64,000 bases of DNA from CAZWVI01 sp964637165 (GTDB lineage: Bacteria > Planctomycetota > UBA1135): assembly GCA_964637165.1 (NCBI GenBank), contig CAZWVI010000006.1, forward strand, positions 1-64,000. The letters are read 5' to 3'. The notes under the pieces were generated by a model. It was not told the DNA's origin, ran no database searches, and saw nothing but the letters and a program-made list of their open reading frames with translations. Shown one piece after another: positions 52,885 to 61,498 of this stretch. The number at the start of each line of letters is the position of its first letter. The stretch's first letter is position 1. The position numbers and the translations under genes were made by a program.

Positions 52885-54060
52885 TTAATTGGCCAATGCG
52901 CGCGAAATCACAATCCGTTGAATGTCAGTCGCACCTTCATAAATTTCAGTAATTCGCGCATCGCGGTAGTGGCGTTCTACTGGAAATTCTTGGGTGTAAC
53001 CTGCGCCGCCATGAATTTGCACCGCATCTTGGGCAGCGCGGTTGCAAGCTTGACTTGCAAACAACTTAGCCATCGCCGCTTCTTTGGTGCATGCTTCGCC
53101 GGCATCGCGTTTGGCGGCCGCAGCATGCACTAGGTGGCGAGCAGCTTCCAACTCGGTGCCCATGTCTGCAATCTTCCAAGCGATGGCTTGAAACTTAGCG
53201 ATTTCGCGACCGAACTGTTGCCGTTCAGATGAATACTTCAAGCATTCTTCCAAACAGGCGCGATGAATACCAAGTGCTTGGGAAGCGATGCCAATACGAC
53301 CGCCATCTAAAGTTTCAAGCGCAATCTTAAAGCCACCCAATGGGTTGCCGAGTACATTCTCATCGGGCACAAAAACATCTTCGAAAATCATTTCAGATGT
53401 GGACGAACCACGAATGCCAAGCTTCTCTTCTTTCTTGCCGACCTTAACTCCGTCGAAACCGCGTTCGATTAAAAAGCAGCCAATGTTGCGGGTGCGGGGT
53501 GCGTCGGCGTCGGCAATTGCGTACACCACATAAAGGCCGGCATCGGGGCCGGAAGTAATCCACGCTTTGGTGCCGTTGATTTTCCATCCGCCATCTACTT
53601 TCGTGGCGGTGGCGCGAATGCTCGCCGCATCGGAACCTGCTTGAGGCTCGGTTAAACAATAAGCACCTAGCATTTCTCCGCTGGCAAGTTGCGGTAGATA
53701 TTTTTGCTTTTGCGTTTCGGTGCCGTACTTGGCAATCGGGCTGCAGATGAGCGAGTTGTGTACCGACAAAGTTACACCGGTGGAAGCACACCACCGATTG
53801 ACCTCTTCGAGCATGATTGCACCATGCAGGTTGCCCATACCAACTCCGCCGAACTCTTCGGGAATGGTCAATCCCATGAAGCCCATTTCTGCTGCTTCGG
53901 CAATCGCTTCTGCTGGGAATCGCTCCTCGCGATCCCAAGTGGCGGCATTTGGTTTAAGGGTCCGCTCGGCGAATTCGCGCGCGGACTCGAGAATCATTTG
54001 ATGTTCTTCGTTGAGCAAGCTTGGCATGTCTGGGGGCCGCTGGGGTCGCGGGCGGGGCAT
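52885..54060 (-). CDS. Acyl-CoA dehydrogenase
   Basis: A second FAD-dependent acyl-CoA dehydrogenase, about 391 residues. Blocks: LNEEHQMILESAREFAE, GAYCLTEPQAGSDA, AWITSGPDAG, LGIRGSSTSEM, ERQQFGREIAKFQAI, VQIHGGAGYTQEFPVERHYRDARITEIYEGATDIQ, which carries the family glutamate in IYEG. The start is uncertain: TTG at 54096 would overlap the CDF stop, ATG at 54060 is used here, and ATG at 54027 (MPSLLNEEHQ) is closest to the homology start. Together with meaB and the B12 subunit it suggests breakdown of branched or odd-chain acyl groups. Confidence 0.92.
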   Translation of the reverse strand: MPRPRPQRPPDMPSLLNEEHQMILESAREFAERTLKPNAATWDREERFPAEAIAEAAEMGFMGLTIPEEFGGVGMGNLHGAIMLEEVNRWCASTGVTLSVHNSLICSPIAKYGTETQKQKYLPQLASGEMLGAYCLTEPQAGSDAASIRATATKVDGGWKINGTKAWITSGPDAGLYVVYAIADADAPRTRNIGCFLIERGFDGVKVGKKEEKLGIRGSSTSEMIFEDVFVPDENVLGNPLGGFKIALETLDGGRIGIASQALGIHRACLEECLKYSSERQQFGREIAKFQAIAWKIADMGTELEAARHLVHAAAAKRDAGEACTKEAAMAKLFASQACNRAAQDAVQIHGGAGYTQEFPVERHYRDARITEIYEGATDIQRIVISRALAN

Positions 54061-54092
54061 TATCTCATTGCCGCCCCAGTTTGTAATGCCAG

Positions 54093-55079
54093 TCAATCTG
54101 CTTCCAAATCCATAAACTTCAGTTCAGGGAAACGGCGCTGAAGTTCCGCCTCAATGCGATCCACTTCACTGGCGATTCGGCGGGCGGCTTCCTCGCCGAC
54201 GGCGGCGCTGAATGGCTCGATTGATGCTTCATTTTCAGGCAGACGCTGTTTCACCCAGCCACTCATGCCGAGGCCGATTACCGTGCCATCGAAATCCAAT
54301 TCCGCCTGAAGTTTAAATTGGCCGGTGGCTACTACGCGCGTGCGCAATCGGTGAACTGCCTCAATTGAGGGTTGTTGCTCAAGAAAGTTTCGCACTTCCG
54401 CTTCGCGTTCCGAACTCATCGCCTGCCCCAAAAGTAGGCGGCGGTTCATCATGCCGAGTTGGATTGCAATCCAGCCCATCATCAAGCCAATCAAAATACT
54501 GCCCACACCATCCCACCTAGAATCCCCAGTCCAATAAGAGACTCCGATGCAAGCAAGGGCTATGAGCACACCTAAAGTGGCAACTAAATCTTCAAGTAAA
54601 ACCGCGACGACTGAAGGATCGGTAGTGTTGCGCAAATATTCTTTGAAGCCGAGGGTGCCGCGCTGTTGATTAACTGCACGGACGGCAGTTGCTAATACCG
54701 CCCCATCTAAAACTAGAGAGATACCCAAGACCGTAAAACTAATCCAACTAATATCGATTGCTTGCGGGTGGAGTAAAGAATGCACTCCGTGATATACGGT
54801 TACCCCGCAACCAAAAACAAAAATGCCGACTGCGGCAAGCAGCGCGAACAGGAATTGTTCAGCACCGTAGCCATAGTGAAATCGTTTATCGGCTGGTCGC
54901 CCACTGCGATGCAATCCGGCCCACAACAAGCCTTGATTGGCGGTATCTGCCATAGAGTGAACCGCCTCTGCAAATAAAGAGCCCGATCCAGAAATCCAAA
55001 AAGCTATAAACTTCAAAATTGTCAGCACCCCATTTCCAAAAACGGCAGCGATGACAGCGGTACGGGAACTTGCAGCCAT
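54093..55079 (-). CDS. Cation diffusion facilitator (CDF) family metal exporter
   Basis: A 328-residue antiporter of the CDF/ZitB type, six predicted helices, exporting zinc or another divalent cation against protons. The family signature SGSGSLFAEAVHSMADTAN (HSMAD motif, metal-binding His/Asp) is in helix 2. The second site may lie in LDGAVLATAVRAV. A cytoplasmic tail (about 200-328) is longer than in many members. The ATG at 55079 is preferred; the frame is open further upstream to 55172 but runs into the divergent SRAP gene. Which metal is carried is unknown. Confidence 0.88.
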   Translation of the reverse strand: MAASSRTAVIAAVFGNGVLTILKFIAFWISGSGSLFAEAVHSMADTANQGLLWAGLHRSGRPADKRFHYGYGAEQFLFALLAAVGIFVFGCGVTVYHGVHSLLHPQAIDISWISFTVLGISLVLDGAVLATAVRAVNQQRGTLGFKEYLRNTTDPSVVAVLLEDLVATLGVLIALACIGVSYWTGDSRWDGVGSILIGLMMGWIAIQLGMMNRRLLLGQAMSSEREAEVRNFLEQQPSIEAVHRLRTRVVATGQFKLQAELDFDGTVIGLGMSGWVKQRLPENEASIEPFSAAVGEEAARRIASEVDRIEAELQRRFPELKFMDLEAD

Positions 55080-55121
55080 GAAGGATATTGTGCCGGCGCC
55101 GGGCTTTAGAATGAAACCATC

Positions 55122-55799
55122 ATGTGTGGAGCCTTTACCACCCCCAAGGGATGGAATGCCCTCGACTTGCACCCTGGCGAAGACTGGGTGGGATTAGAGG
55201 AGAGTTTTGCGGTGCGACCATTTGACTCCGCAGTCATTGTTTGCGATACGCCTTCGGGCATTAAAGCTGGACTTGCGGACCAATGGTCCTTGATTCCACC
55301 ATTTGCAAAGGAGCGACGACTTCAATACAGCACCTTCAATGCACGACTTGACAAATTGCAAAGTAGTGCGGTTTGGAAAACTGCATTTCCTTCGCAACGA
55401 TGTTTAGTGCCAGCAAATGGTTTCTTCGAGCGGGTAAAGGAAAAAGGGGCCACAAAAAAACGCCCCTTCTATGTTCATCAAAGCGACGGTCGCCCATTTT
55501 GTTTTGCTGGACTATGGGCGAAGTGGCACGACGATGAATTTAAAAAAGATCTCTTAACTTTTACCATCATTACTACCGAGCCTAATTCACTAATGCAAGA
55601 CATTGGGCACCATCGCATGCCATGCATTGTGAGTGAAGATCATTATGAAGAGTGGTTAAGTAAGGACCACCAGAACCAAAGCAAGTTATGCGATTTAATC
55701 GCCAATCCCCTAGCCAGTGATTTACTGCAAGCCTATCCCGTAGGCTACGAAATTAATTATCGCAGCCACCACGGGCAGGAAACTATTGTTCCGCTTTAA
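55122..55799 (+). CDS. SRAP-domain DNA-protein crosslink protein (YedK/HMCES-like)
   Basis: A 225-residue SOS-response-associated peptidase family protein. YedK/HMCES covalently captures abasic sites in single-stranded DNA through Cys2. The required residues are present: MCG start (Cys2), N73 in FNAR, E103 in GFFER and H164 in HHRMP. Length and domain order are standard. It is divergent from the CDF gene with about 42 bp between starts; its stop directly abuts the next convergent stop (55799/55800). No LexA box was recognised upstream. Confidence 0.93.
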   Translation: MCGAFTTPKGWNALDLHPGEDWVGLEESFAVRPFDSAVIVCDTPSGIKAGLADQWSLIPPFAKERRLQYSTFNARLDKLQSSAVWKTAFPSQRCLVPANGFFERVKEKGATKKRPFYVHQSDGRPFCFAGLWAKWHDDEFKKDLLTFTIITTEPNSLMQDIGHHRMPCIVSEDHYEEWLSKDHQNQSKLCDLIANPLASDLLQAYPVGYEINYRSHHGQETIVPL

Positions 55800-56357
55800 C
55801 TAATTCCACAGCCAAGCAAAGGTGCCGGCAGTGGTTAGGGCGTAAAGAGTGCCATCGAATACAAACTTCAAAGTGATGTTAAAACTTTGCCCCTTCCAGA
55901 TGTTGTCCTGCAGGGCGGGGAGAGCGTAACCAAGGAATGCCGCAGTACCGGCCACGCGGAATACTTGCAAGTAATCAGCTTCAGCAGTTAGGGCGAGGTT
56001 GGTGATGTAGGCGACAAATACACTTACCAGGCCAGTAAACAAAAACCACTTCAAAAGGTTTTTGCCCATGTTGAATCCATTTGCATCGAACACGGTAATA
56101 AAACCAACTGGACCTTGTTTTATTTTCGCTTTCATCTCTTCACTACCATATTCTTTGCCGCACTGAGGGTGAGGGAAAACATATGAACCAGGGGCAAGCC
56201 CTTGGCCGCGAAACATCTTTAATGCCCCTTCTTCATCGGGAAGACAAGTATGGTCGTTATTGTGCATTTGCAACACCATGTGCACGAGGATGCTAACCAA
56301 AAAAATGTACACTGCCGAAAGCAGAATGGGAAGCCAGAGTTCTACGATGAAAATCAT
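55800..56357 (-). CDS. Uncharacterised four-helix membrane protein family
   Basis: A 185-residue protein with an N-terminal helix (LWLPILLSAVYIFLVSILVH), a hydrophilic region holding MVLQMHNNDHTCLPDEEGAL and APGSYVFPHPQ, then three helices ending in FDGTLYALTTAGTFAWLW. I recognise this layout (a His/Asp-rich HNNDH-type motif after helix 1, P-x-E, GxYxFP and the FDGxxYAL end) as a recurrent family with no assigned function in Acidobacteria, Planctomycetes and relatives. Conserved His, Asp and Cys suggest metal binding (inference). The ATG at 56357 is used because it starts the first helix; another ATG lies 10 codons upstream. Confidence 0.7.
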   Translation of the reverse strand: MIFIVELWLPILLSAVYIFLVSILVHMVLQMHNNDHTCLPDEEGALKMFRGQGLAPGSYVFPHPQCGKEYGSEEMKAKIKQGPVGFITVFDANGFNMGKNLLKWFLFTGLVSVFVAYITNLALTAEADYLQVFRVAGTAAFLGYALPALQDNIWKGQSFNITLKFVFDGTLYALTTAGTFAWLWN

Positions 56358-56422
56358 CGACTCAGCATACATGAGCCGTTGTTTCAACAGGGAGATTTTC
56401 AGCCTGCTAGGCTTAGGGTGTT

Positions 56423-57283
56423 CTATTTAGCGTAGTCGTAAAAACCGGCGCCAGATTTCACCCCAAGTTTTCCAGCTTCGACCATTTCGCGAAGCAATGG
56501 GCATGGGGCGTACTTGTCTTCCTTGAGGCCGGCGTGCAAAACATCCATGATGCTTAGGCAAATGTCGAGTCCGATGTAATCAGCGAGCGCAAGTGGTCCC
56601 ATTGGGAAGTTGCAACCGAGTTTCATCACGATATCGATTGATTCGCGATCCCCGACTCCGGTGTGCAACGACCACACTGCCTCGTTAATCATCGGCATCA
56701 AAATACGATTGGCGATAAAGCCCGGGAAGTCGTTGGCGACTCCGCAAGTTTTGCCAATTGCTTCCGACCAGGCGATGGTTTGAGCGCAAGTCTCATCGGA
56801 AGTTTTGTCGCCACGGATAATTTCGACTAACTTCATGATGGGAACTGGATTCATAAAGTGCATGCCAATAACTTTTTCGGGGCGGCTGGTGGCCTCGGCG
56901 ATGCGCGTTATAGAAATGGACGAAGTATTAGAAGCCAAGATAGTGTGCGCAGGAGCGGCGGCATCGGCAGTTTTGAAAATATCCTGCTTAACCTCTTCGT
57001 TTTCGAAAACCGCTTCGACCATTAAATCGCAATCGCTTACTGCGGAAGACAAATCGGTGGAGAGAGTAATTCGCGCCATAATTCCATTCGCGTCCTCCTG
57101 GCTCATCTTCTCTTTCTTAACGAATCGGCTAAGAGATTTTTCAATTCCGGCGCGCCCGCGCTCAAGTGCTGCCTCGCTCATATCGACCATGCACACGGCG
57201 TGGCCAAAGCTAGCGAAGGTTTGCACAATGCCGTTGCCCATGGTTCCGGCACCGACGACAGTTACTTTGGTGGAGTTAGTCAT
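56423..57283 (-). CDS. 3-hydroxybutyryl-CoA dehydrogenase
   Basis: A 286-residue NAD-dependent enzyme oxidising 3-hydroxyacyl-CoA (mainly 3-hydroxybutyryl-CoA) to the 3-keto form. Rossmann motif GAGTMGNG (11-18), catalytic histidine H142 in GMHFMNPVP with the partner glutamate in MKLVEIIRG, and the C-terminal domain with MPMINEAVWSLHTGVG and GPLALADYIGLDICL. It lacks the hydratase domain of FadB, so it is the monofunctional HbdA/PaaH type. It lies 30 bp after the thiolase gene on the same strand and is likely cotranscribed. Confidence 0.94.
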   Translation of the reverse strand: MTNSTKVTVVGAGTMGNGIVQTFASFGHAVCMVDMSEAALERGRAGIEKSLSRFVKKEKMSQEDANGIMARITLSTDLSSAVSDCDLMVEAVFENEEVKQDIFKTADAAAPAHTILASNTSSISITRIAEATSRPEKVIGMHFMNPVPIMKLVEIIRGDKTSDETCAQTIAWSEAIGKTCGVANDFPGFIANRILMPMINEAVWSLHTGVGDRESIDIVMKLGCNFPMGPLALADYIGLDICLSIMDVLHAGLKEDKYAPCPLLREMVEAGKLGVKSGAGFYDYAK

Positions 57284-57313
57284 TTTGTTTTATTGGTTAT
57301 TAGTACTGCTTGT

Positions 57314-58495
57314 CTAGCAAAGTTCCACCGACATCGCTACCGCGTTGCCGCCGCCTAGACACAGGGCGGCGAGGCCTTTTTGGGCGGAGCGGTCTTTGAG
57401 GGCGTAGAGCAAAGTGGTGAGGATGCGGGTGCCTGATGCGCCGATTGGGTGGCCTAGTGCGACGGCGCCGCCGTGCACGTTGATGCGTTGGGCGTCAAGT
57501 TTTATTTCCTGAGTTAGCGCGCAGGCGGCGGAAGAAAACGCCTCGTTAAGTTCAATTAGGTCAAAATCATTGCGGTTGAGACCGGTGCGCGCTTCAAGGT
57601 TTTCAATCGCATGTTTCGGCGCCATCATGACCCACTCAGGAGCCATACCGCCGGCGGCATAACCAGTAATTTTGGCCAGCGGATTGAGACCATACTTTTC
57701 GCAAGCGGCCGCCGAAGCAACCACAACTGCCGAGGCACCATCGGAAAGTTGCGAAGCATTGCCAGCAGTTACCGAACCGTCCTTTTTGAAGGCGGCGCGC
57801 ATTTTGCCAAGACTTTCAGCGGAGCTGTCACCGCGTACGCCCTCATCGGCGTTAAATGCAAGCGGATCCTTCTTACGTTGCGGCACCGAGACTTCAAAAG
57901 TCTCTTCCTCAAACTTGCCTGCTTCCCAAGCGGCGGCGGCTTTAATGTGCGAGTTTGCCGCAAACTCATCCTGCATTTCGCGACTGATGTTGTATTCGTC
58001 GGCAACCAATTCGCCGGTCATGCCCATGTGTTGATCAGAATATGCGTCCCACAAACCATCATGGACCATTGAGTCCAACAATTGGGCGTGGCCAAGGCGC
58101 GCTCCTTGGCGAGCACTTGGCACCAAGTACGGCGCATTCGACATCGATTCCATACCGCCGGCAACCACGATTTGGTTATCGCCAGCTTTAATCGATTGGG
58201 CGGCCAGCATCACAGCCTTAAGTCCAGAACCGCAAACTTTGTTCACCGTAAACGGCGCAACTTCATCGGGGATTCCAGCAGCGCGCGCGGCTTGGCGAGC
58301 AGGGTTTTGACCCACGCCCGCCTGCAGCACATTGCCCATGATGACTTCATCTATCGCCGAGCCGTCAAGACCCGCGCGGCGTAAAGCCTCTGAAATCGCG
58401 AATGCGCCCAATTCAGGCGCACGAAAGCCAGAAAGAGAGCCCTGAAATCTTCCGATTCCAGTGCGGCAAGCTGAAGCAAGGTAGACGTCGGTCAT
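57314..58495 (-). CDS. Acetyl-CoA C-acetyltransferase (thiolase)
   Basis: A 393-residue thiolase. Catalytic cysteine C88 in NKVCGSGLK, histidine H349 in ALGHPIGASG and second cysteine C379 in LCLGGGNAV. GGMESMSNAPYL and NEAFSSAACAL are further family marks. It condenses two acetyl-CoA or cleaves acetoacetyl-CoA, matching the 3-hydroxybutyryl-CoA dehydrogenase downstream and the acetoacetyl-CoA synthetase at the window end. ppsA ends 16 bp upstream, with a small TGACC...GGTCA palindrome across the gap and start codon. Confidence 0.95.
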   Translation of the reverse strand: MTDVYLASACRTGIGRFQGSLSGFRAPELGAFAISEALRRAGLDGSAIDEVIMGNVLQAGVGQNPARQAARAAGIPDEVAPFTVNKVCGSGLKAVMLAAQSIKAGDNQIVVAGGMESMSNAPYLVPSARQGARLGHAQLLDSMVHDGLWDAYSDQHMGMTGELVADEYNISREMQDEFAANSHIKAAAAWEAGKFEEETFEVSVPQRKKDPLAFNADEGVRGDSSAESLGKMRAAFKKDGSVTAGNASQLSDGASAVVVASAAACEKYGLNPLAKITGYAAGGMAPEWVMMAPKHAIENLEARTGLNRNDFDLIELNEAFSSAACALTQEIKLDAQRINVHGGAVALGHPIGASGTRILTTLLYALKDRSAQKGLAALCLGGGNAVAMSVELC

Positions 58496-58511
58496 GACCC
58501 AATATTTTAGG

Positions 58512-60899
58512 TCATTTATCTTCCGCCGCCTTCACCACTTTCAACATATCTACCAAACTATCTGGGTTGAGTGAAATAGTGTCAATCCCCCGCTCGACTA
58601 ACCACTCGGTGATCTCGGGGAAATCGCTAGGCGCTTGGCCGCAAATGCCGATGTACTTGCCTTTGGCCTTGCAAGCGACAATCGCCATTTCCATCATCTT
58701 GAGCACCGCTTCATTGCGTTCGTCAAAACCCTTCAACAAGCCCGAGTCGCGGTCCACGCCCAATGTCAATTGGGTCATGTCATTTGAGCCGATACTCATA
58801 CCGTCAAAGTGCTCTAAAAACTCGTCAGCCATCAGCGCGTTAACCGGTAGTTCACACATCAGGTAAACCTTTAAGTCGTTAACTCCGCGCTTGAGCCCGT
58901 GTTCGGCCATTAATTCGAGAACGCGCGCGCCTTCTTCGACCGTGCGCACAAATGGAATCATTGGTATGACATTGGTCAAACCCATAGCCTCGCGCACTTC
59001 TAATAAAGCCTCGCATTCAAGGGCAAAGGCCTCGGCAAAGTCAGGAGAAAAATAGCGCGATGCACCTCGAAACCCAATCATGGGGTTTTCCTCGATTGGT
59101 TCAAAGGAATGGCCGCCCAAAAGGGCCGCGTATTCATTCGACTTAAAGTCGGATGTGCGCACCACCACTGGTCGCGGGTAGAAGGCGGCGGCGATGGTGC
59201 CAATTCCCTCGGCAAGTCTTTGAACGAAGTAATCGCGCGGGCTTGAATAACCGGCAATTGCTGGGTCCACTTCAGCGCGCGCTTCATCGGTCAAATTTTC
59301 ATACTCAAGCAAGGCACGTGGGTGCACGCGAATTGAATTGTTAATGATGAACTCAAGCCGCGCTAAGCCGATGCCTGCCGCCGGCAGCCGCGAGTGGTGC
59401 AGTGCTTGGTCGGGGTCGGCGACATTTAAGTAGAGATCGGTCTTCGGAGTTTCTAAACCACTCAAGTCATAACGATCGACTTGCCACTTACCAATTCCGT
59501 GGTAAACAAAACCCGTTTCACCCTCGGCGCATGAAACCGTAACATCTTCGCCATCAGGCATTTGATCTGTGGCATCTCTGGTACCGACAACTGCGGGGAT
59601 TCCAAGTTCGCGGGCGATAATCGCCGCGTGACAAGTTCGACCACCACGATTAGTTACCAAAGCCGAAGCAATCTTCATTACCGGTTCCCAATCGGGGTCG
59701 GTAATGTCGGTTACGAGTACTTCGCCTGGTTGCAATTGATTCATATCCTCGGCGTCGAGAATTACCCGCGCTTTACCAGCGGCAATACGCTTGCCAACTG
59801 AGCGGCCTTCAATCACGATTTCTCCGTGGGTGTCCATACGGCAAACTTCATGAAACACGCCCGAGTCGCTCGAATGCACGGTTTCAGGGCGGGCTTGCAA
59901 AATATAAATCTTGCCGTCTTGCCCGTCCTTTGCCCACTCTATGTCCATTGGACATTCGCGCTCTGCATGCTTTGAGTAGTGGTCTTCGATTGCGAGCGCA
60001 AAGCGTGACAACTCTAAAATTTCGTGATCTTGCAGCGCAAAATTGTCGCGCGCCAATCTTGAAACAGGTACGTTGCGCGTTGATGACCCAGCACTTGGGT
60101 CGCGCGAGTAAACCATTTTCAAAGCTTTATCGCCAAGGCGGCGCGAAAGAATTGGACGTTTATTTTTCCGCAGTGCCGGCTTAAACACGCGGAATTCGTC
60201 GGGGTTTACCGTTCCTTGCACCACGTTCTCGCCAAGTCCCCAAGCGGCGTTAATTAAAATGATGTCACGGAAACCGGATTCGGTATCGAGTGTAAATATT
60301 ACGCCGGAAGATGCGCGGTCAGAACGCACCATCTTTTGCACGGCTACCGAAATCAACACCCCTTCATGCGGAAAGTTTTGATTGTTGCGATAAGAAATTG
60401 CGCGGTTAGTAAACAGGGAGGCAAAAACGCGCTTGACCGCTTCCATTAAGTTTTGCGTTCCGCGAATATTTAGATAACTTTCCTGTTGTCCGGCAAAACT
60501 TGCAGTCGGCAAATCTTCGGCAGTTGCCGATGAACGCACCGCCACGTCGCAGTCAACTCCATACTTCTCCTCCATCGCTTTATAGGCCGTGCTTACTTGT
60601 TCAGATATTTCATCGATAAATTTACCGTCCAAAATTCCAGCGCGAATAGATGCGCCAGCTTGTTCAAGTGCGGCAAGATCACCGTCCGGTAATTCAGCTA
60701 AGGTCTTACGGACGAATTCTTCCAAACCATTATGTCGAAGAAATTCTTGATAGGCATCGACCGTGACCGCAAAGCCACCTGGGACGCGCACCCCCATATT
60801 GCTGAGGTTGCAAACCATTTCGCCGAGAGATGCGCATTTGCCGCCAACGCGGGGCAAATCGGCCAAGCCAATTTCAGTAAAGTCGAGCGTGTATTTCAT
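58512..60899 (-). CDS. ppsA: Phosphoenolpyruvate synthase
   Basis: A 795-residue enzyme converting pyruvate and ATP to phosphoenolpyruvate for gluconeogenesis. The N-terminal ATP-grasp-type half includes GGKCASLGEM, AVRSSATAEDLPTASFAGQQES and ILQARPET; the phosphohistidine is H424 in GGRTCHAAIIARELGIPAV; the C-terminal PEP/pyruvate TIM barrel has FVRTVEEG, SIGSNDMTQLTLGVDRDS, and GICGQAPSD with the catalytic Cys. The ATG at 60899 (MKYTLDFTEIGL) is chosen over one 11 codons upstream. It is followed at 16 bp by thiolase, so acetyl units and PEP formation may be co-regulated. Confidence 0.95.
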   Translation of the reverse strand: MKYTLDFTEIGLADLPRVGGKCASLGEMVCNLSNMGVRVPGGFAVTVDAYQEFLRHNGLEEFVRKTLAELPDGDLAALEQAGASIRAGILDGKFIDEISEQVSTAYKAMEEKYGVDCDVAVRSSATAEDLPTASFAGQQESYLNIRGTQNLMEAVKRVFASLFTNRAISYRNNQNFPHEGVLISVAVQKMVRSDRASSGVIFTLDTESGFRDIILINAAWGLGENVVQGTVNPDEFRVFKPALRKNKRPILSRRLGDKALKMVYSRDPSAGSSTRNVPVSRLARDNFALQDHEILELSRFALAIEDHYSKHAERECPMDIEWAKDGQDGKIYILQARPETVHSSDSGVFHEVCRMDTHGEIVIEGRSVGKRIAAGKARVILDAEDMNQLQPGEVLVTDITDPDWEPVMKIASALVTNRGGRTCHAAIIARELGIPAVVGTRDATDQMPDGEDVTVSCAEGETGFVYHGIGKWQVDRYDLSGLETPKTDLYLNVADPDQALHHSRLPAAGIGLARLEFIINNSIRVHPRALLEYENLTDEARAEVDPAIAGYSSPRDYFVQRLAEGIGTIAAAFYPRPVVVRTSDFKSNEYAALLGGHSFEPIEENPMIGFRGASRYFSPDFAEAFALECEALLEVREAMGLTNVIPMIPFVRTVEEGARVLELMAEHGLKRGVNDLKVYLMCELPVNALMADEFLEHFDGMSIGSNDMTQLTLGVDRDSGLLKGFDERNEAVLKMMEMAIVACKAKGKYIGICGQAPSDFPEITEWLVERGIDTISLNPDSLVDMLKVVKAAEDK

Positions 60900-60970
60900 G
60901 TGGAGAGCGGGGCTGGCGAGGGGCTCAGCCAAGACTTTAAGTAATACCTCATTAATGACAAAGAAGTTGT

Positions 60971-61429
60971 TTAATCCAAATAATTTGGCAAGGTCGGCTT
61001 TGAAATATGTTCAAAAATTAAAGAAGTCTCGATGTGCTCAACTTCGGGCCGTGAGGTGAAAGAATCGAGCACGATATCGCGCAGGTGGTCAGAGTCACGC
61101 GCGGCAACTTGAGCCAGGAAATCGTGGCCACCACTTACGTGCCATAAGGAAATAACCGATGGCAGTTCGGCCAAATAATCATGGAATTCACTAACTTCCG
61201 CGCGCGAATGTTTGCGCAGGCGCAAGGCGATAAAAGCTTGCAAACCAATGCCTAGTGCTTTGGGTGCAACTTTCGAATGGGCACCCAAGAGCACCCCACT
61301 CTGTTGAAGCTTTTTCACACGCTCCAGGCATGATGATGGCGAGAGTTTGACCCTGGAAGCCAACTCCTTATTTGACAGCCGTGCATTATTCTGCAATTCG
61401 GTCAAAATAGCGGATTCAATTCTGTCCAT
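60971..61429 (-). CDS. Lrp/AsnC-family transcription regulator
   Basis: A 152-residue regulator. N-terminal helix-turn-helix (MDRIESAILTELQNNARLSNKELASRVKLS) and C-terminal RAM ligand-binding domain (LQAFIALRLRKHS ... LWHVSGGHDFLAQVAARD). Such proteins sense amino acids. It is divergent from a PLP-dependent sulfur-amino-acid enzyme with about 70 bp between starts, an arrangement seen for example in mdeR/mdeA of Pseudomonas, so local control of that gene is likely (inference). The downstream ppsA may be cotranscribed with it, with about 70 bp between. Confidence 0.9.
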   Translation of the reverse strand: MDRIESAILTELQNNARLSNKELASRVKLSPSSCLERVKKLQQSGVLLGAHSKVAPKALGIGLQAFIALRLRKHSRAEVSEFHDYLAELPSVISLWHVSGGHDFLAQVAARDSDHLRDIVLDSFTSRPEVEHIETSLIFEHISKPTLPNYLD

Positions 61430-61486
61430 ACGTTATTTTTAGCACATTTCCGCCAATAATTCGTCTAATTCCGCTATTTATTCGTG

Positions 61487-61492
61487 GATAAT
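61487..61492 (+). promoter_or_regulatory. Possible -10 element for a leaderless PLP-enzyme transcript
   Basis: GATAAT (61487-61492) ends seven bases before the ATG at 61499, so transcription would start at or next to the start codon. The -35 is poor. The surrounding gap (61430-61498) is AT-rich with several AATT and TTATT words, as Lrp-type operators often are, but no clear palindrome was identified. Confidence 0.3.
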
Positions 61493-61498
61493 TTGGGT

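Noticed and set aside
56401..56413. AGCCT-GCT-AGGCT hairpin after the 3-hydroxybutyryl-CoA dehydrogenase gene as a terminator
   Set aside because: The stem is only 5 bp and no T-tract follows on either strand.
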